DNA of 64,000 nucleotides, taken from the NCBI RefSeq assembly GCF_001676385.1, contig NZ_LYVJ01000002.1, forward strand, positions 310,001 to 374,000. Reading direction: 5' to 3'. Below the pieces are notes generated by a model that was not told the DNA's origin, searched no databases, and saw only the letters and a list, made by a program, of their open reading frames with translations. Positions 42,600-52,218 of this stretch are shown here, one piece after another. Origin of the DNA: Stenotrophomonas maltophilia. GTDB lineage: Bacteria > Pseudomonadota > Gammaproteobacteria > Xanthomonadales > Xanthomonadaceae. The position numbers and the translations under genes are program-made. Positions within the stretch are counted from its first letter, which is position 1; the number at the start of each line of letters is the position of its first letter.

Positions 42600-42971
42600 G
42601 TCGTGCTCCTGCGTTGCGGTGATGAACGCCCACCCTCGCATGGCAGACGTTAGCCCTGCGTCGCTTGGCCGCATGCCGCCGGCCACCGCCCACAGCCGCG
42701 CGCGCGGGCACTTGCCAGCCAGTCCGTCGCGTATTTTCCCTTGTTTTCAGTAGTTTCGCGCATCCCGCCGATGCTGCCACCGCCGCCGCCGCGCCTGCAC
42801 CGTAGCCCCTGTCCCCTGCCACAGGTCATGTACTGAATCGGCCTGGATATGAAAAAACATGCACTTTCCGCGCTTCGGGCTATTGGCGGCGCCCGAGAGT
42901 TGCCCTACATTGCGCTTGCCGACGGGGTTCGGCGCCGACCAAACAACCAACCGTTCACGGAACAGGAAACC
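42600..42971. other. Intergenic region between osmC-like and HU-like genes
   Basis: This 372-bp divergent region holds the likely HU promoter at 42883-42911. An open frame at 42849 continues into the HU gene but only as upstream read-through. I see no other gene, RNA or operator here. Confidence 0.6.
42883..42911 (+). promoter_or_regulatory. Probable promoter of the HU-like gene
   Basis: TTGGCG and TACATT are spaced 17 bp apart, 60 bp before the start codon. Both match the sigma-70 consensus at most positions. Confidence 0.5.
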
Positions 42972-43370
42972 ATGGCAAAGACCGCTAAGAAGGCTGCCCC
43001 GAAGAAGGCAGTGAAGAAAGTCGCGACGAAGGCAGCCGCCAAGCCGGCCGCTCCGAAGCCGATCAAGGAAGTGCTGACCAAGTCCGGCCTGGTTGCACAC
43101 ATCGCTGAAGCCTCCGGCGTCATCGCCAAGGACGTCCGCGCTGTGCTCGCCTCGCTGGAAAGCGCCGTCGCCTCCTCGGTGCACAAGAAGGGCGCTGGCT
43201 CGTTCACCCTGCCGGGCCTGCTGAAGATCACCACCGTCAATGTGCCGGCCAAGCCGAAGCGCAAGGGCATCAACCCGTTCACCAAGGAAGAACAGTGGTT
43301 CGCCGCCAAGCCGGCCACCACCAAGCTGAAGGTGCGTCCGCTGAAGAAGCTGAAGGACGCCGCGCTGTAA
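42972..43370 (+). CDS. HU-family DNA-binding protein with a lysine/alanine-rich N-terminal tail
   Basis: The 132-residue nucleoid protein has two parts. The first 30 residues are a histone-H1-like tail made of Lys, Ala and Pro (AKKAAPKKAVKKVATKAAAK). The rest is an HU/IHF domain: SGLVAHIAEASGV, the body, and a DNA-binding arm region near KPKRKGINPFTKEEQWF. Compared with plain HU of 90 residues it is longer by the tail. It probably compacts or shapes DNA. ATG 42972 follows ACAGGAAACC. A strong terminator follows, so it is monocistronic. Confidence 0.9.
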   Translation: MAKTAKKAAPKKAVKKVATKAAAKPAAPKPIKEVLTKSGLVAHIAEASGVIAKDVRAVLASLESAVASSVHKKGAGSFTLPGLLKITTVNVPAKPKRKGINPFTKEEQWFAAKPATTKLKVRPLKKLKDAAL

Positions 43371-43394
43371 TCGCGCGCCCGAAAGTGGATTCCG

Positions 43395-43418
43395 ACGGGA
43401 CGGCTCTGGCCGTCCCGT
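43395..43418 (+). terminator. Intrinsic terminator after the HU-like gene
   Basis: ACGGGACGGC pairs with GCCGTCCCGT around a 4-nt loop and is followed by TTTCATTT. It begins 24 bp past the stop codon. Confidence 0.85.
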
Positions 43419-43656
43419 TTTCATTTGTGCAGGCCGTGGATCGCACCAGTGCGGATGCGCCCAGCACGCCGGCCGCAACACAGCGTTTCCCGGCCCCCGC
43501 TTTTCCGCTCACAGTCCCGTTGCCATTGGCCGGGACTGCCCTGTCCGGCCACCGGAACGTATCGGGTGGAACACTGCGTGCAGCGGCAGCCGTCGCCGCC
43601 AGCGGTCGCCTTGCCTATCGTGGGCACATCCTCCACAGCTACGGCGAGCACCCCTC

Positions 43657-43965
43657 ATGGCCAGCCCCTCCACCCGTTATCGGATCTCGGTGACCCCCAT
43701 CGAAAAGGACGGGTTGCAGTGCACCGGGCGTTGCACCATCGAGTTGGAGCACCGTGCCAGCCGCGACCTGATGCGCCTGCTGGAAATGGCTCCGCGCACC
43801 GCCGGCCTGAGTGGCGACGAGCGCGCAACCCTGGTGATCGCTACCCAGCTGCTGCGCGACATCGTGCAGCGCCACGCCGCAACCGAGGGCCATGCCGTGG
43901 CGACCATCGCCGCGCAGGTGCTGCCGGCGCTGGACGCCCTGGAACAGCTGCCCTCCTCCCGCTGA
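43657..43965 (+). CDS. DUF3861 family protein
   Basis: The 102-residue soluble protein starts with RYRISVTPIEKDGLQCTGRC, then ELEHRASRDLMRLLEM, and an all-helical second half. This follows the small DUF3861 family, whose function is unknown. It has a start ATG at 43657. About 285 bp separate it from the HU gene; no further gene was found there. The next gene (a lipoprotein) begins 56 bp downstream. Confidence 0.72.
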   Translation: MASPSTRYRISVTPIEKDGLQCTGRCTIELEHRASRDLMRLLEMAPRTAGLSGDERATLVIATQLLRDIVQRHAATEGHAVATIAAQVLPALDALEQLPSSR

Positions 43966-44021
43966 GTACGTGACACCCGATACACTGCATCCCTCCTGGT
44001 CGCCTCGGGGAGGAGGCAGTC

Positions 44022-44573
44022 ATGCGCAGGTTTCTGTTGCTGGTCGTGCCGTGGATGCTGACGGGGTGTTCCGGACCGACACCACCGGATGCCGCGGCCG
44101 TTCCCGCGGTGACGGCCACTGAAGCACTGCCGGTGGAGGCTACGACCGCCCCCTCCACCGACGAGGTGCCAGCACCCGCGTCCTCCGCTCCCTCTGCCGA
44201 TACGTTGTATGCGGCAGTGGCCGCCGACGCCGACCCGCCGTCGGTGGTCCTCAACCGCTATGTGGCGGCATTGCTCAACCGCGACCGCAGTGCCAGCGAC
44301 GCCGCTTGGGCGATCCCACCGGGCGACCCGCGGCATGCCGACGATGCGGCCCTGCGGCAACTGCAGGATCTGCGGACCCTGCGCCTGCGCAGCGAGGTCC
44401 CGGTCGCGCGCGACGATCTGCAACCGCCCCGCCTGCTCGAAGTGCCGGTGCAGGTCCGCGCGGTCACGGCCACCGGCACGCTCCACTTCGGTGGCTGGTA
44501 CCGGGTGCAACCCAGCACCGACGGCCGCCGCTGGCAGATCCAGTCGGCACAGCTGCGGCCAACGCTGGACTGA
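44022..44573 (+). CDS. Probable lipoprotein, unknown function
   Basis: The 183-residue protein has a lipoprotein signal (FLLLVVPWMLTGC) with the lipobox LTGC ending at Cys16. A low-complexity linker rich in Ala, Pro, Thr and Ser runs to about residue 62. The folded part, about residues 70-183, has SVVLNRYVAALLNRD and a closing strand set with GTLHFGGWYRVQPS. The fold may be SnoaL/NTF2-like, since an early helix and late strands are present, but this is a guess. GGGAGGAGG precedes ATG 44022. Confidence 0.7.
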   Translation: MRRFLLLVVPWMLTGCSGPTPPDAAAVPAVTATEALPVEATTAPSTDEVPAPASSAPSADTLYAAVAADADPPSVVLNRYVAALLNRDRSASDAAWAIPPGDPRHADDAALRQLQDLRTLRLRSEVPVARDDLQPPRLLEVPVQVRAVTATGTLHFGGWYRVQPSTDGRRWQIQSAQLRPTLD

Positions 44574-44655
44574 ACCACTGCCCCGGCATGCACGCGCGAT
44601 TCAGCCGGCAAAGCTACTCTTTGATCCATCCAACCTGCATCCATCGGTCACCGCC

Positions 44656-45252
44656 ATGCGCCTGCGCTCCCTGACGACCCGCCTCGCCGCCTCCACCGTG
44701 CTGATCGCTGCTGCCATCGGCGCGCAGGCCGCCCCGTCCATTTCAGGCCGCGAACTGTCGGTCGGTGCCAGCGATGTGCAGCAATACCTCGATGGCAGCT
44801 TCCCGCGGACCCAGGACGCCCTCGGCGGCCTGATCGCGCTCACCATGAGCCATCCCCGGCTGAGCCTCCCGGCCGGCGAACGCTTGAATCTTGGCATGGA
44901 CGTGGCCCTGGCCACCGCCGGCGGCACCCCGGCCAGGCTGGGTACGGTGAAGCTCAGCAGCGGCCTGCGCTATGACGCACAGACCCAGGGGTTCCATCTG
45001 CAGCAACCGAGCGTGGATGACTTCACCCCGGCCAACCAGGGCGGCCGGCTCGACTCGCGTACCCGCGGGCTGCTCAATGCCTGGCTGAGCGACTATGCCC
45101 AGCGCGAACCGATCTACAAGCTGGATCCGGCCGTGGCCGGCATGCTCGGCGCGCTGCAGGTGCAGTCGGCGCAGGTGAAGAACGGCAAGCTGGTGGTCAC
45201 CTTCAACCAGAACCTGGGCAACCTGGTGCCGGCCGCCGTGCTGGGCAAATAA
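44656..45252 (+). CDS. DUF1439 (YceB-like) exported protein
   Basis: The 198-residue protein has a signal peptide (LAASTVLIAAAIGAQAA). The mature domain begins ISGRELSVGASDVQQYLDGS, goes on with PRLSLPAGERLNLGMDVALA and ends with GKLVVTFNQNLGNLVPA. This matches the DUF1439 lipid-binding-like fold of YceB. In contrast to YceB it carries no lipobox, so it is likely a soluble periplasmic protein. It starts at ATG 44656; the frame is open upstream but that part overlaps the lipoprotein gene. Confidence 0.75.
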   Translation: MRLRSLTTRLAASTVLIAAAIGAQAAPSISGRELSVGASDVQQYLDGSFPRTQDALGGLIALTMSHPRLSLPAGERLNLGMDVALATAGGTPARLGTVKLSSGLRYDAQTQGFHLQQPSVDDFTPANQGGRLDSRTRGLLNAWLSDYAQREPIYKLDPAVAGMLGALQVQSAQVKNGKLVVTFNQNLGNLVPAAVLGK

Positions 45253-45283
45253 GGCTGCGCCGGGCCAAGCCCGGCGGCTTCTC

Positions 45284-45362
45284 GTAGAGTCGAGCCATGC
45301 TCGGCTCCGCACGGTGGCCAGCAATGACCGGCTAACAGCAGTCGAGCATGGCTCGACTCTAC
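45284..45362. repeat. SMAG/REP pair of inverted hairpins
   Basis: It starts GTAGAGTCGAGCCATGCTCG and closes CGAGCATGGCTCGACTCTAC. It lies between the convergent DUF1439 and SET-domain genes. A GC hairpin (CGCCGGGCC/GCCCGGCGG) stands just before it, 15 bp after the DUF1439 stop. Confidence 0.85.
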
Positions 45363-45370
45363 AGATCGGG

Positions 45371-45838
45371 TCAGCGCTTGGGCTGCAGCATCGTCCCGGT
45401 GCACCTGGGGGAACCGCAGCGGCATTCCCAGATCTTCTTCAGCTTCGCGGTGTGGCGTTCGGCCAGCACGATGCCGTAGTTGTACGTCAGCTCCTCGCCC
45501 GGCGCGATGTCGCGCAGGGCTTCGATGAAGACCTTGTCGCCCCGGCTGTCGCCCTCCTCGTCTTCCTCGATCACCGCCTCGCAGTTGGGCTCGCAGCTGT
45601 GATTGATCCAGCGCGCGTCATTACCCTTGTAGTTGGCGTCGATCACCCAGTCGTCATTGAGCGTGAACAGGAAGGTGTGGCCGCTTTCCACGTCGCCACT
45701 GTCGTCGGCATCGACATCGCCGTGGCTGCGCAGCAGGCCCTTGTACTGGATCACGCGCTCGCCCTGCTTGATCGGGGCTACGGCGAACACGCCGTTGCCG
45801 TGGATGGCGGACTTGCGGGCTTGGATCTTCTTCGGCAT
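45371..45838 (-). CDS. SET-domain protein lysine methyltransferase
   Basis: The 155-residue protein is essentially one SET domain. It has IHGNGVFAVAPIKQGERVI near the start, the SAM-binding NHSCEPNC at 79-86, the catalytic-site ELTYNYG at 116-122, and a post-SET zinc-type cysteine motif CRCGSPRC at 139-146. So the enzyme appears intact. Bacterial SET proteins methylate protein lysines; the target here is unknown. The lysine-rich HU tail encoded 2 kb away is a tempting candidate, which is inference only. ATG 45838 is used. It is divergent from the suf operon. Confidence 0.87.
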   Translation of the reverse strand: MPKKIQARKSAIHGNGVFAVAPIKQGERVIQYKGLLRSHGDVDADDSGDVESGHTFLFTLNDDWVIDANYKGNDARWINHSCEPNCEAVIEEDEEGDSRGDKVFIEALRDIAPGEELTYNYGIVLAERHTAKLKKIWECRCGSPRCTGTMLQPKR

Positions 45839-45981
45839 CGGCACAGGCTGTTTGCAGCGAAAGGAACCCGGATTCTCACCCATTCCGGGCAATTGCGGAA
45901 TTCACCCGGCCGGTGCAGCATGGCGGCCCGGGCGGCAGGCCCGCTGCCGGGATCAGGCCCAGCGCCAGCTGAATACCCGGG

Positions 45982-46010
45982 TTGGATGGCGGCGGATAAA
46001 AGCGTACAAT
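45982..46010 (+). promoter_or_regulatory. Probable suf operon promoter
   Basis: TTGGAT (45982-45987) and TACAAT (46005-46010) are spaced 17 bp apart. The start codon of the Rrf2 gene is 33 bp beyond the -10. An autoregulatory site is expected here but no clear palindrome is seen. Confidence 0.55.
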
Positions 46011-46042
46011 TTCAGTCCGCTTTAAGAACCACTCGCATCCCC

Positions 46043-46498
46043 ATGTTGCGCGTCACCAAGCTCACCGATTACGCCACCGTCGTGCTGACCGTGCTTGCCG
46101 CCCGTCCGGGCGAGGTGCTCAGTGCCACCGAGCTGGCCGAATTCACCGGCCTGGAGCCCCCCACCGTCAGCAAGGTGCTCAAGCCGCTGGCCCAGGCCGG
46201 CCTGGTCGAAGGCCTGCGCGGGGTCCGTGGCGGCTACCGCCTGACCCGCCCGGCCATCGACATCTCGCTGTTCGAGGTGGTTGAAGCGATGGAAGGGCCG
46301 CTGGCCCTGACCGAATGCAGCCACGACCACCACCAGTGCGGCATGGCGCCCAAGTGCGGCGCGCGCAGCAGTTGGCGGTTGATCAACGACGTGGTCTCCG
46401 AGGCCCTGCGCGATGTCAGCCTCGCGCAGATCCTGCCCCCTCTTCCCCTTGCCGATGACGAACAGCGCCGCACCATCGCTGTCGACGTCGTCTCCTGA
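46043..46498 (+). CDS. Rrf2-family regulator of the SUF system
   Basis: The 151-residue winged-helix protein starts [20 protein letters not shown] and has the recognition helix region [20 protein letters not shown] followed by the wing GVRGGYRL. Three cysteines in ECSHDHHQC and PKCGARSSW lie at about residues 93-110, where Rrf2 proteins such as IscR and SufR bind an iron-sulfur cluster. It leads the operon with sufB 16 bp downstream, so it likely senses Fe-S status and represses its own operon. Confidence 0.92.
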   Translation: MLRVTKLTDYATVVLTVLAARPGEVLSATELAEFTGLEPPTVSKVLKPLAQAGLVEGLRGVRGGYRLTRPAIDISLFEVVEAMEGPLALTECSHDHHQCGMAPKCGARSSWRLINDVVSEALRDVSLAQILPPLPLADDEQRRTIAVDVVS

Positions 46499-46514
46499 TC
46501 CACAGGCAGCCCCC

Positions 46515-47990
<1,476 letters not shown>

Positions 47991-48064
47991 CCGCCCGCCC
48001 CTGGCCCTCGCAAACGCAATCTCTTTACCGGCGGGCCCTGGCCCGCCCCACGGAAATCCCCACC

Positions 48065-48829
48065 ATGCTGAAGATCGAAAACCTCCACGCCCGCATCGGC
48101 GACAAGGAAATCCTCAAGGGCCTCTCGCTGGACGTGAAGCCCGGCCAGGTGCACGCCATCATGGGCCCGAACGGCGCCGGCAAGTCCACCCTGGGCAATG
48201 TCCTGGCCGGCCGCGACGGCTACGAAGTGACTGAAGGCAGCGTGCAGTTCGACGGCGCCGACCTGCTGGAGCAGGACCCGGAAGCGCGCGCCGCTGCCGG
48301 CCTGTTCCTGGCGTTCCAGTACCCGGTGGAGATCCCTGGCGTAAACAACACCTACTTCCTGCGCGCCGCACTCAACGCGCAGCGCAAGGCACGCGGCGAG
48401 GAAGAACTCGATTCCATGCAGTTCCTCAAGCTGGTGCGCCAGAAGCTGGCGGTGCTGCACCTGAAGGACGAACTGCTGCATCGTGGCGTCAATGAAGGCT
48501 TCTCCGGTGGCGAGAAGAAGCGCAACGAGATCTTCCAGCTGGCCGTGCTGGAACCGAAGCTGGCGATCCTGGACGAAACCGATTCGGGCCTGGACATCGA
48601 CGCGCTGAAGAGCGTGGCCGACGGCGTCAACGCGCTGCGCGCCGCCGACCGTTCGTTCCTGGTCATCACCCACTACCAGCGCCTGCTGGACTACATCAAG
48701 CCGGACGTGGTGCACGTGCTGGCCGACGGCCGCATCGTCAAGACCGGTGGCCCGGAACTGGCCCTGGAGCTGGAAGCGCACGGCTACGACTTCCTGAAGG
48801 ATCGGGTCGTGCCCGAGGCGGCGGTCTGA
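48065..48829 (+). CDS. sufC: Fe-S assembly ATPase SufC
   Basis: The 254-residue ABC-type ATPase drives the SufB-SufD scaffold. It has the Walker A GPNGAGKS at 34-41, the ABC signature SGGEKKR at 147-153, Walker B with LAILDETDSG at 167-176, and the H-loop His in VITHYQRLL. No membrane segment is present, as expected. Its stop overlaps the start of sufD by one base (TGATG), a sign of coupling. Confidence 0.96.
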   Translation: MLKIENLHARIGDKEILKGLSLDVKPGQVHAIMGPNGAGKSTLGNVLAGRDGYEVTEGSVQFDGADLLEQDPEARAAAGLFLAFQYPVEIPGVNNTYFLRAALNAQRKARGEEELDSMQFLKLVRQKLAVLHLKDELLHRGVNEGFSGGEKKRNEIFQLAVLEPKLAILDETDSGLDIDALKSVADGVNALRAADRSFLVITHYQRLLDYIKPDVVHVLADGRIVKTGGPELALELEAHGYDFLKDRVVPEAAV

Positions 48830-50091
48830 TGAGCGCCCTGCTCGACTCGATGGCCCAGGCCTTCTGCGGCAGCGATGCGCGCCGCGAAGTGCTGGATGCG
48901 GCCCTGCGCGACGGCCTGCCGGCCGCCCGCAATGAAGCCTGGAAGTACACCTCGCTGCGCCAGCTGGAACGCCGTGCGTTTGCTGCGGCACCGCTGCAGG
49001 GCCCGGCGCTGGACGCCGCGCTGCTGGACGACATCCCGGCACCGCGCCTGGTGTTCGTCAACGGCCGCCTGGATGCCGCGCTGAGCGACGTGCAGGACCT
49101 GCCGGCCGGCGTGCAGCTGCAGCCGCTGTCGGCCGCACTGGCCTCCGGCGAAGACGCCGTGCGTTTCCTTGGCCGCCGCTACGAGCGCAGCGAGGAGATC
49201 TTCGCCCGCCTCAACGCCGCGCTGGCCGATGAAGGCGTGGTGCTGCGCGTGGATGAAGGCGTGCAGGTCGAAGCGCCGCTGCAGCTGGTGTTCGCCAGTG
49301 TGGCCGGCGAGACCGACCTGGCCTGGCATCACCGCCACCTGATCGAACTGCGTGCCGGCGCCAGCCTCGGCGTGGTCGAGCACCGCTTCAGCGTCGGTGA
49401 CTCCGCCCACCTGGACAACACCGTGCTGCATGCCCACGTCGCCCGCGACGCCGTGCTCAAGCACGCCCGCGTGCAGGCCGGCAGCGCGCGCCAGACCAGC
49501 TTCCTGCGCACCGACGCCGTGCTGGCCCGCGACGCGCAGTACCACCGCGTCGACCTGGAACTGGGCGCCGCGCTCAGCCGCCATGAACTGAATGTGCGAC
49601 TGGAAGGCGACAACGCCCAGCTGACCGCCAACGGCGTGCTGCTCGGCAATGGCCGCCGCCACGTCGAAACCCGCCTCGGCATCGACCACATCGCCCGCGA
49701 TACCGCCTGCGAGCTGCTGTGGCGCGGCGTAGCCGCCAACCGCAGCCGCGTGGTGTTCCATGGTGGCATCCAGATCCGCGAAGGCGCCGATGGCACCGAC
49801 GCGAACCTGTCCAACAAGAACCTGCTGCTGTCGGCGGACGCCGAGATCGACACCCAACCGACGCTGGTGATCGACGCCGATGAAGTGAAAGCGGCGCACG
49901 GCGCCACTGTCGGCCAGCTCGATGCCAACGCGCTGTTCTACCTGCGCTCGCGCGGCCTGCCGCAGGCACAGGCACAGGCGCTGCTGAGCGCTGCGTTCTG
50001 CCACGAACCGCTGAAGATCCTGCCCGATGCCCTGCGCGAGCAGCTGGCTCGTCGCCTGGACAAGGCCCTGGCCGAGGCGGGTGTGGCATGA
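48829..50091 (+). CDS. sufD: Fe-S assembly protein SufD
   Basis: The 420-residue SufD partners SufB in the scaffold complex. It carries AWKYTSLRQLERRAF near the N-terminus, and the conserved repeats of the SufB/SufD beta-helix: VVFHGGIQIREGADGTDANL, LLLSADAEIDTQPTLVIDAD, and EVKAAHGATVGQLDANALFY with the conserved His. The N-terminal helical part is less conserved, as usual. It overlaps sufS by 4 bp (ATGA). Confidence 0.95.
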   Translation: MSALLDSMAQAFCGSDARREVLDAALRDGLPAARNEAWKYTSLRQLERRAFAAAPLQGPALDAALLDDIPAPRLVFVNGRLDAALSDVQDLPAGVQLQPLSAALASGEDAVRFLGRRYERSEEIFARLNAALADEGVVLRVDEGVQVEAPLQLVFASVAGETDLAWHHRHLIELRAGASLGVVEHRFSVGDSAHLDNTVLHAHVARDAVLKHARVQAGSARQTSFLRTDAVLARDAQYHRVDLELGAALSRHELNVRLEGDNAQLTANGVLLGNGRRHVETRLGIDHIARDTACELLWRGVAANRSRVVFHGGIQIREGADGTDANLSNKNLLLSADAEIDTQPTLVIDADEVKAAHGATVGQLDANALFYLRSRGLPQAQAQALLSAAFCHEPLKILPDALREQLARRLDKALAEAGVA

Positions 50092-51344
50092 ACCTGTCCA
50101 CCCCGCGCCCGATCGAAGCACACACCGGGGCCCCCGACTGGGACCGCGTGCGCCTCGACTTCCCGCTGCTGATGCGCGAAGTGCACGGCAAGCCGCTGGT
50201 CTATTTCGACAATGCCAACACCGGCCAGAAGCCGGTGCAGGTGATCGGCGCGGTGGACGAGTTCTACCGCCGCTACAACGCCAACGTCAGCCGTGCCGTG
50301 CACGCGCTGGGCAGCGAAGCCACCGACGCCTATGAAGGCGCGCGCAACACGCTGGCCCGCTTCCTCAACGTCCGCCCCGGCGAGCTGGTGCTGTGCAGCG
50401 GAACCACCTTCGCCATCAACCTGGTGGCGTATTCGTGGGCGCTGCCACGGCTGAAGGCCGGTGACGTGATCCTGGTGTCACGCATGGAGCACCACGCCAA
50501 CATCGTGCCGTGGCAGCTGGTTGCGCAACGTACCGGCGCCACGATCCGCGTGGCCGAGATCACGCCTGACGGCGCACTGGACATGGATGCGCTGCGCGCG
50601 GCAATGACCCCCGAGGTCAAGCTGCTGGCGGTCACCCATGTCTCCAACGTGCTGGGCACGGTCAACCCGGTCCGCGAGATCTGCCGCGAAGCGCGCAAGC
50701 GCGGCATCATCACCGTGGTTGATGGCTCGCAGGCCGTGCCGCACCGGAAGGTCGACGTGGCTGCGATCGGCTGTGACTTCTACGCCATCACCGGCCACAA
50801 GATGTGTGGCCCGACCGGTACCGGCGCACTGTGGGCCCGCCGCGAACACCTGGATGCGATGCCGCCGTTCCTCGGTGGCGGCGAGATGATCAAGGAAGTC
50901 AGCTTCGACGGCACCGTGTTCAACGACCCGCCGCACAAGTTCGAAGCTGGCACCCCGAACATCGCCGGTTTCATCGGCCTGGGCGTTGCCGCCGACTACC
51001 TGCGGCAACTGGGGCAGGAGAACGTGGAAGCGCGCGAAGCCGAACTGCTGGCGCACCTCACCGAAGAGCTGCGCCGCGTCGACGGCCTGCGCATCATCGG
51101 CGAAGCGCCGGAGAAGGCCGCCGTGGTCTCGTTCCTGATCGACGGCGCGCATGCGCACGACCTGGCGACCCTGCTCGACCTGGAAGGCGTGGCCGTGCGC
51201 TCGGGCCAGCACTGCGCGCACCCGCTGCTGCAGTACTTCGGCGTCGCGGCTACCTGCCGTGCCTCGCTGGCGTTCTACAACACGCACGAAGAGATCGAGC
51301 GGTTCATGACCGCGCTGACGAAGGTGCGGAAGCTGTTGGGCTGA
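50088..51344 (+). CDS. sufS: Cysteine desulfurase SufS
   Basis: The 418-residue PLP enzyme supplies sulfur for the scaffold. The PLP Lys238 lies in YAITGHKMCGPTGTG and the persulfide Cys376 in VAVRSGQHCAHPLLQYF. The conserved start LDFPLLMREVHGKPLVYFDN is present; the following ANTGQ replaces the more usual AATTQ. It is the last SUF gene in this strand run. SufE and SufA genes are not seen in the window. A RAYT gene on the opposite strand follows. Confidence 0.95.
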   Translation: MNLSTPRPIEAHTGAPDWDRVRLDFPLLMREVHGKPLVYFDNANTGQKPVQVIGAVDEFYRRYNANVSRAVHALGSEATDAYEGARNTLARFLNVRPGELVLCSGTTFAINLVAYSWALPRLKAGDVILVSRMEHHANIVPWQLVAQRTGATIRVAEITPDGALDMDALRAAMTPEVKLLAVTHVSNVLGTVNPVREICREARKRGIITVVDGSQAVPHRKVDVAAIGCDFYAITGHKMCGPTGTGALWARREHLDAMPPFLGGGEMIKEVSFDGTVFNDPPHKFEAGTPNIAGFIGLGVAADYLRQLGQENVEAREAELLAHLTEELRRVDGLRIIGEAPEKAAVVSFLIDGAHAHDLATLLDLEGVAVRSGQHCAHPLLQYFGVAATCRASLAFYNTHEEIERFMTALTKVRKLLG

Positions 51345-51355
51345 GCCGGCACACC

Positions 51356-51396
51356 GGGGTCAGATCCCTTTCGCGATGCGAAAGGGCTCTGACCCC
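51356..51396. repeat. RAYT-associated REP hairpin at the 3' end of the RAYT gene
   Basis: GGGGTCAGATCCCTTTCGC and GCGAAAGGGCTCTGACCCC form arms around GAT, with one mismatch. It contains the stop codon and the last twelve codons of the RAYT gene, and lies 11 bp past the sufS stop. Confidence 0.85.
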
Positions 51397-52010
51397 ATCA
51401 GCATTCCCAGCAACCGCCGTTGCGACTGCAATGCTCGCCGGATCGCCGCCAGATCTGCGGCAGGAATGCCCTCCTTGATGAACTCCACATAGCGCCTGCA
51501 CCGTTCATCCGCATCAGAAGCCATCAGCTCAAATGCCGAATGCGGCTCCAGCAGCGCATTGGGTTTGCCACACGCATTGGCCCGATAGCTCGACCAGCGA
51601 TAGTCCCCTGGGCGCGCCACTGTTCCCGCACGGACCGGGTTGAGTTCGATGTAGCGCTGGCAGGCAAGCAGATACCGATCAGTGCCGACCAGCGTTGAAT
51701 GGAAACGCCCTTCCCACAGGGTTCCCGTGCGGCCCTGTCGATCGTTCACTCGGCGCACGTAGGCCCGGTTTACCGCCTGCATCATCCGAGACAAGCCGCC
51801 GGACACATCGGGCGTCGCCAGCAGGTGGATGTGATTGTCCATCAGCACATAGGCGTGGACCCGGCACTGCTGCTGACCTGCGTGATGACACAGCAGGCGC
51901 AGGTAGGCGACGCGGTCGCCATCCGCAAAGAACACGGGCTGACGATTGTTGCCGCGCTGGACGACATGTTGCGGATATCCGGGCGCATCGATGCGCCGTG
52001 GCCTTGGCAT
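51360..52010 (-). CDS. REP-associated tyrosine transposase (RAYT, Y1_Tnp family)
   Basis: The 216-residue protein is related to IS200/IS605 transposases. It has PQHVVQRGNNRQPVFF near the start, the HUH motif H60-I-H62 in MDNHIHLLA, and the catalytic Tyr120 in ACQRYIELNPVRAG. All key residues are intact, so it could cut and join single-stranded DNA of REP hairpins. Matching hairpins lie at 51356, 52030 and 52134. Its last residues, MGSEPFRIAKGI and the stop codon, are encoded by the REP at 51356. It stands opposite to, and between, sufS and the GNAT/Rieske genes. Confidence 0.9.
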   Translation of the reverse strand: MPRPRRIDAPGYPQHVVQRGNNRQPVFFADGDRVAYLRLLCHHAGQQQCRVHAYVLMDNHIHLLATPDVSGGLSRMMQAVNRAYVRRVNDRQGRTGTLWEGRFHSTLVGTDRYLLACQRYIELNPVRAGTVARPGDYRWSSYRANACGKPNALLEPHSAFELMASDADERCRRYVEFIKEGIPAADLAAIRRALQSQRRLLGMLMGSEPFRIAKGI

Positions 52011-52029
52011 GGGCTGCTCCTGGTAGCAG

Positions 52030-52068
52030 GGGGTCAGGGCCCTTCGCTGCGCAAAGGGATCTGACCCC
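52030..52068. repeat. RAYT-associated REP hairpin upstream of the RAYT gene
   Basis: GGGGTCAGGGCCCTTCGC and GCAAAGGGATCTGACCCC surround a short loop. It lies 20 bp before the RAYT start codon. Confidence 0.85.
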
Positions 52069-52133
52069 GAGCATCCGCCGATTCCGGGCCCGTGCCAGTC
52101 GGTCCATGGCCTGCCGTTGAGTCAGTAGATACC

Positions 52134-52174
52134 GGAGTCAGATCCCTTTCGCGTTGCGAAAGGGATCTGACCCC
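52134..52174. repeat. RAYT-associated REP hairpin before the GNAT gene
   Basis: GGAGTCAGATCCCTTTCGC and GCGAAAGGGATCTGACCCC form arms around GTT, nearly perfect. It lies 45 bp before the GNAT start. Confidence 0.85.
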
Positions 52175-52218
52175 ACTCCCCCATTTGCGCCCGCCGCCAC
52201 CCCACCTAGAATGTCCCC

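Noticed and set aside
43421..43651. A 76-codon minus-strand open frame between HU and DUF3861 genes
   Set aside because: It lacks a ribosome binding site and its Arg/Cys/Gly-rich product looks like non-coding translation.
48030..48047. GC hairpin between sufB and sufC as a terminator
   Set aside because: GGCGGG/CCCGCC has no following T run and lies inside a tightly organised operon, so it is more likely an mRNA processing or stability element, if anything.
51356..52174. Regularly recurring hairpins as a CRISPR array
   Set aside because: The units are palindromic, few and unevenly spaced, and surround a RAYT gene; no cas gene is present.
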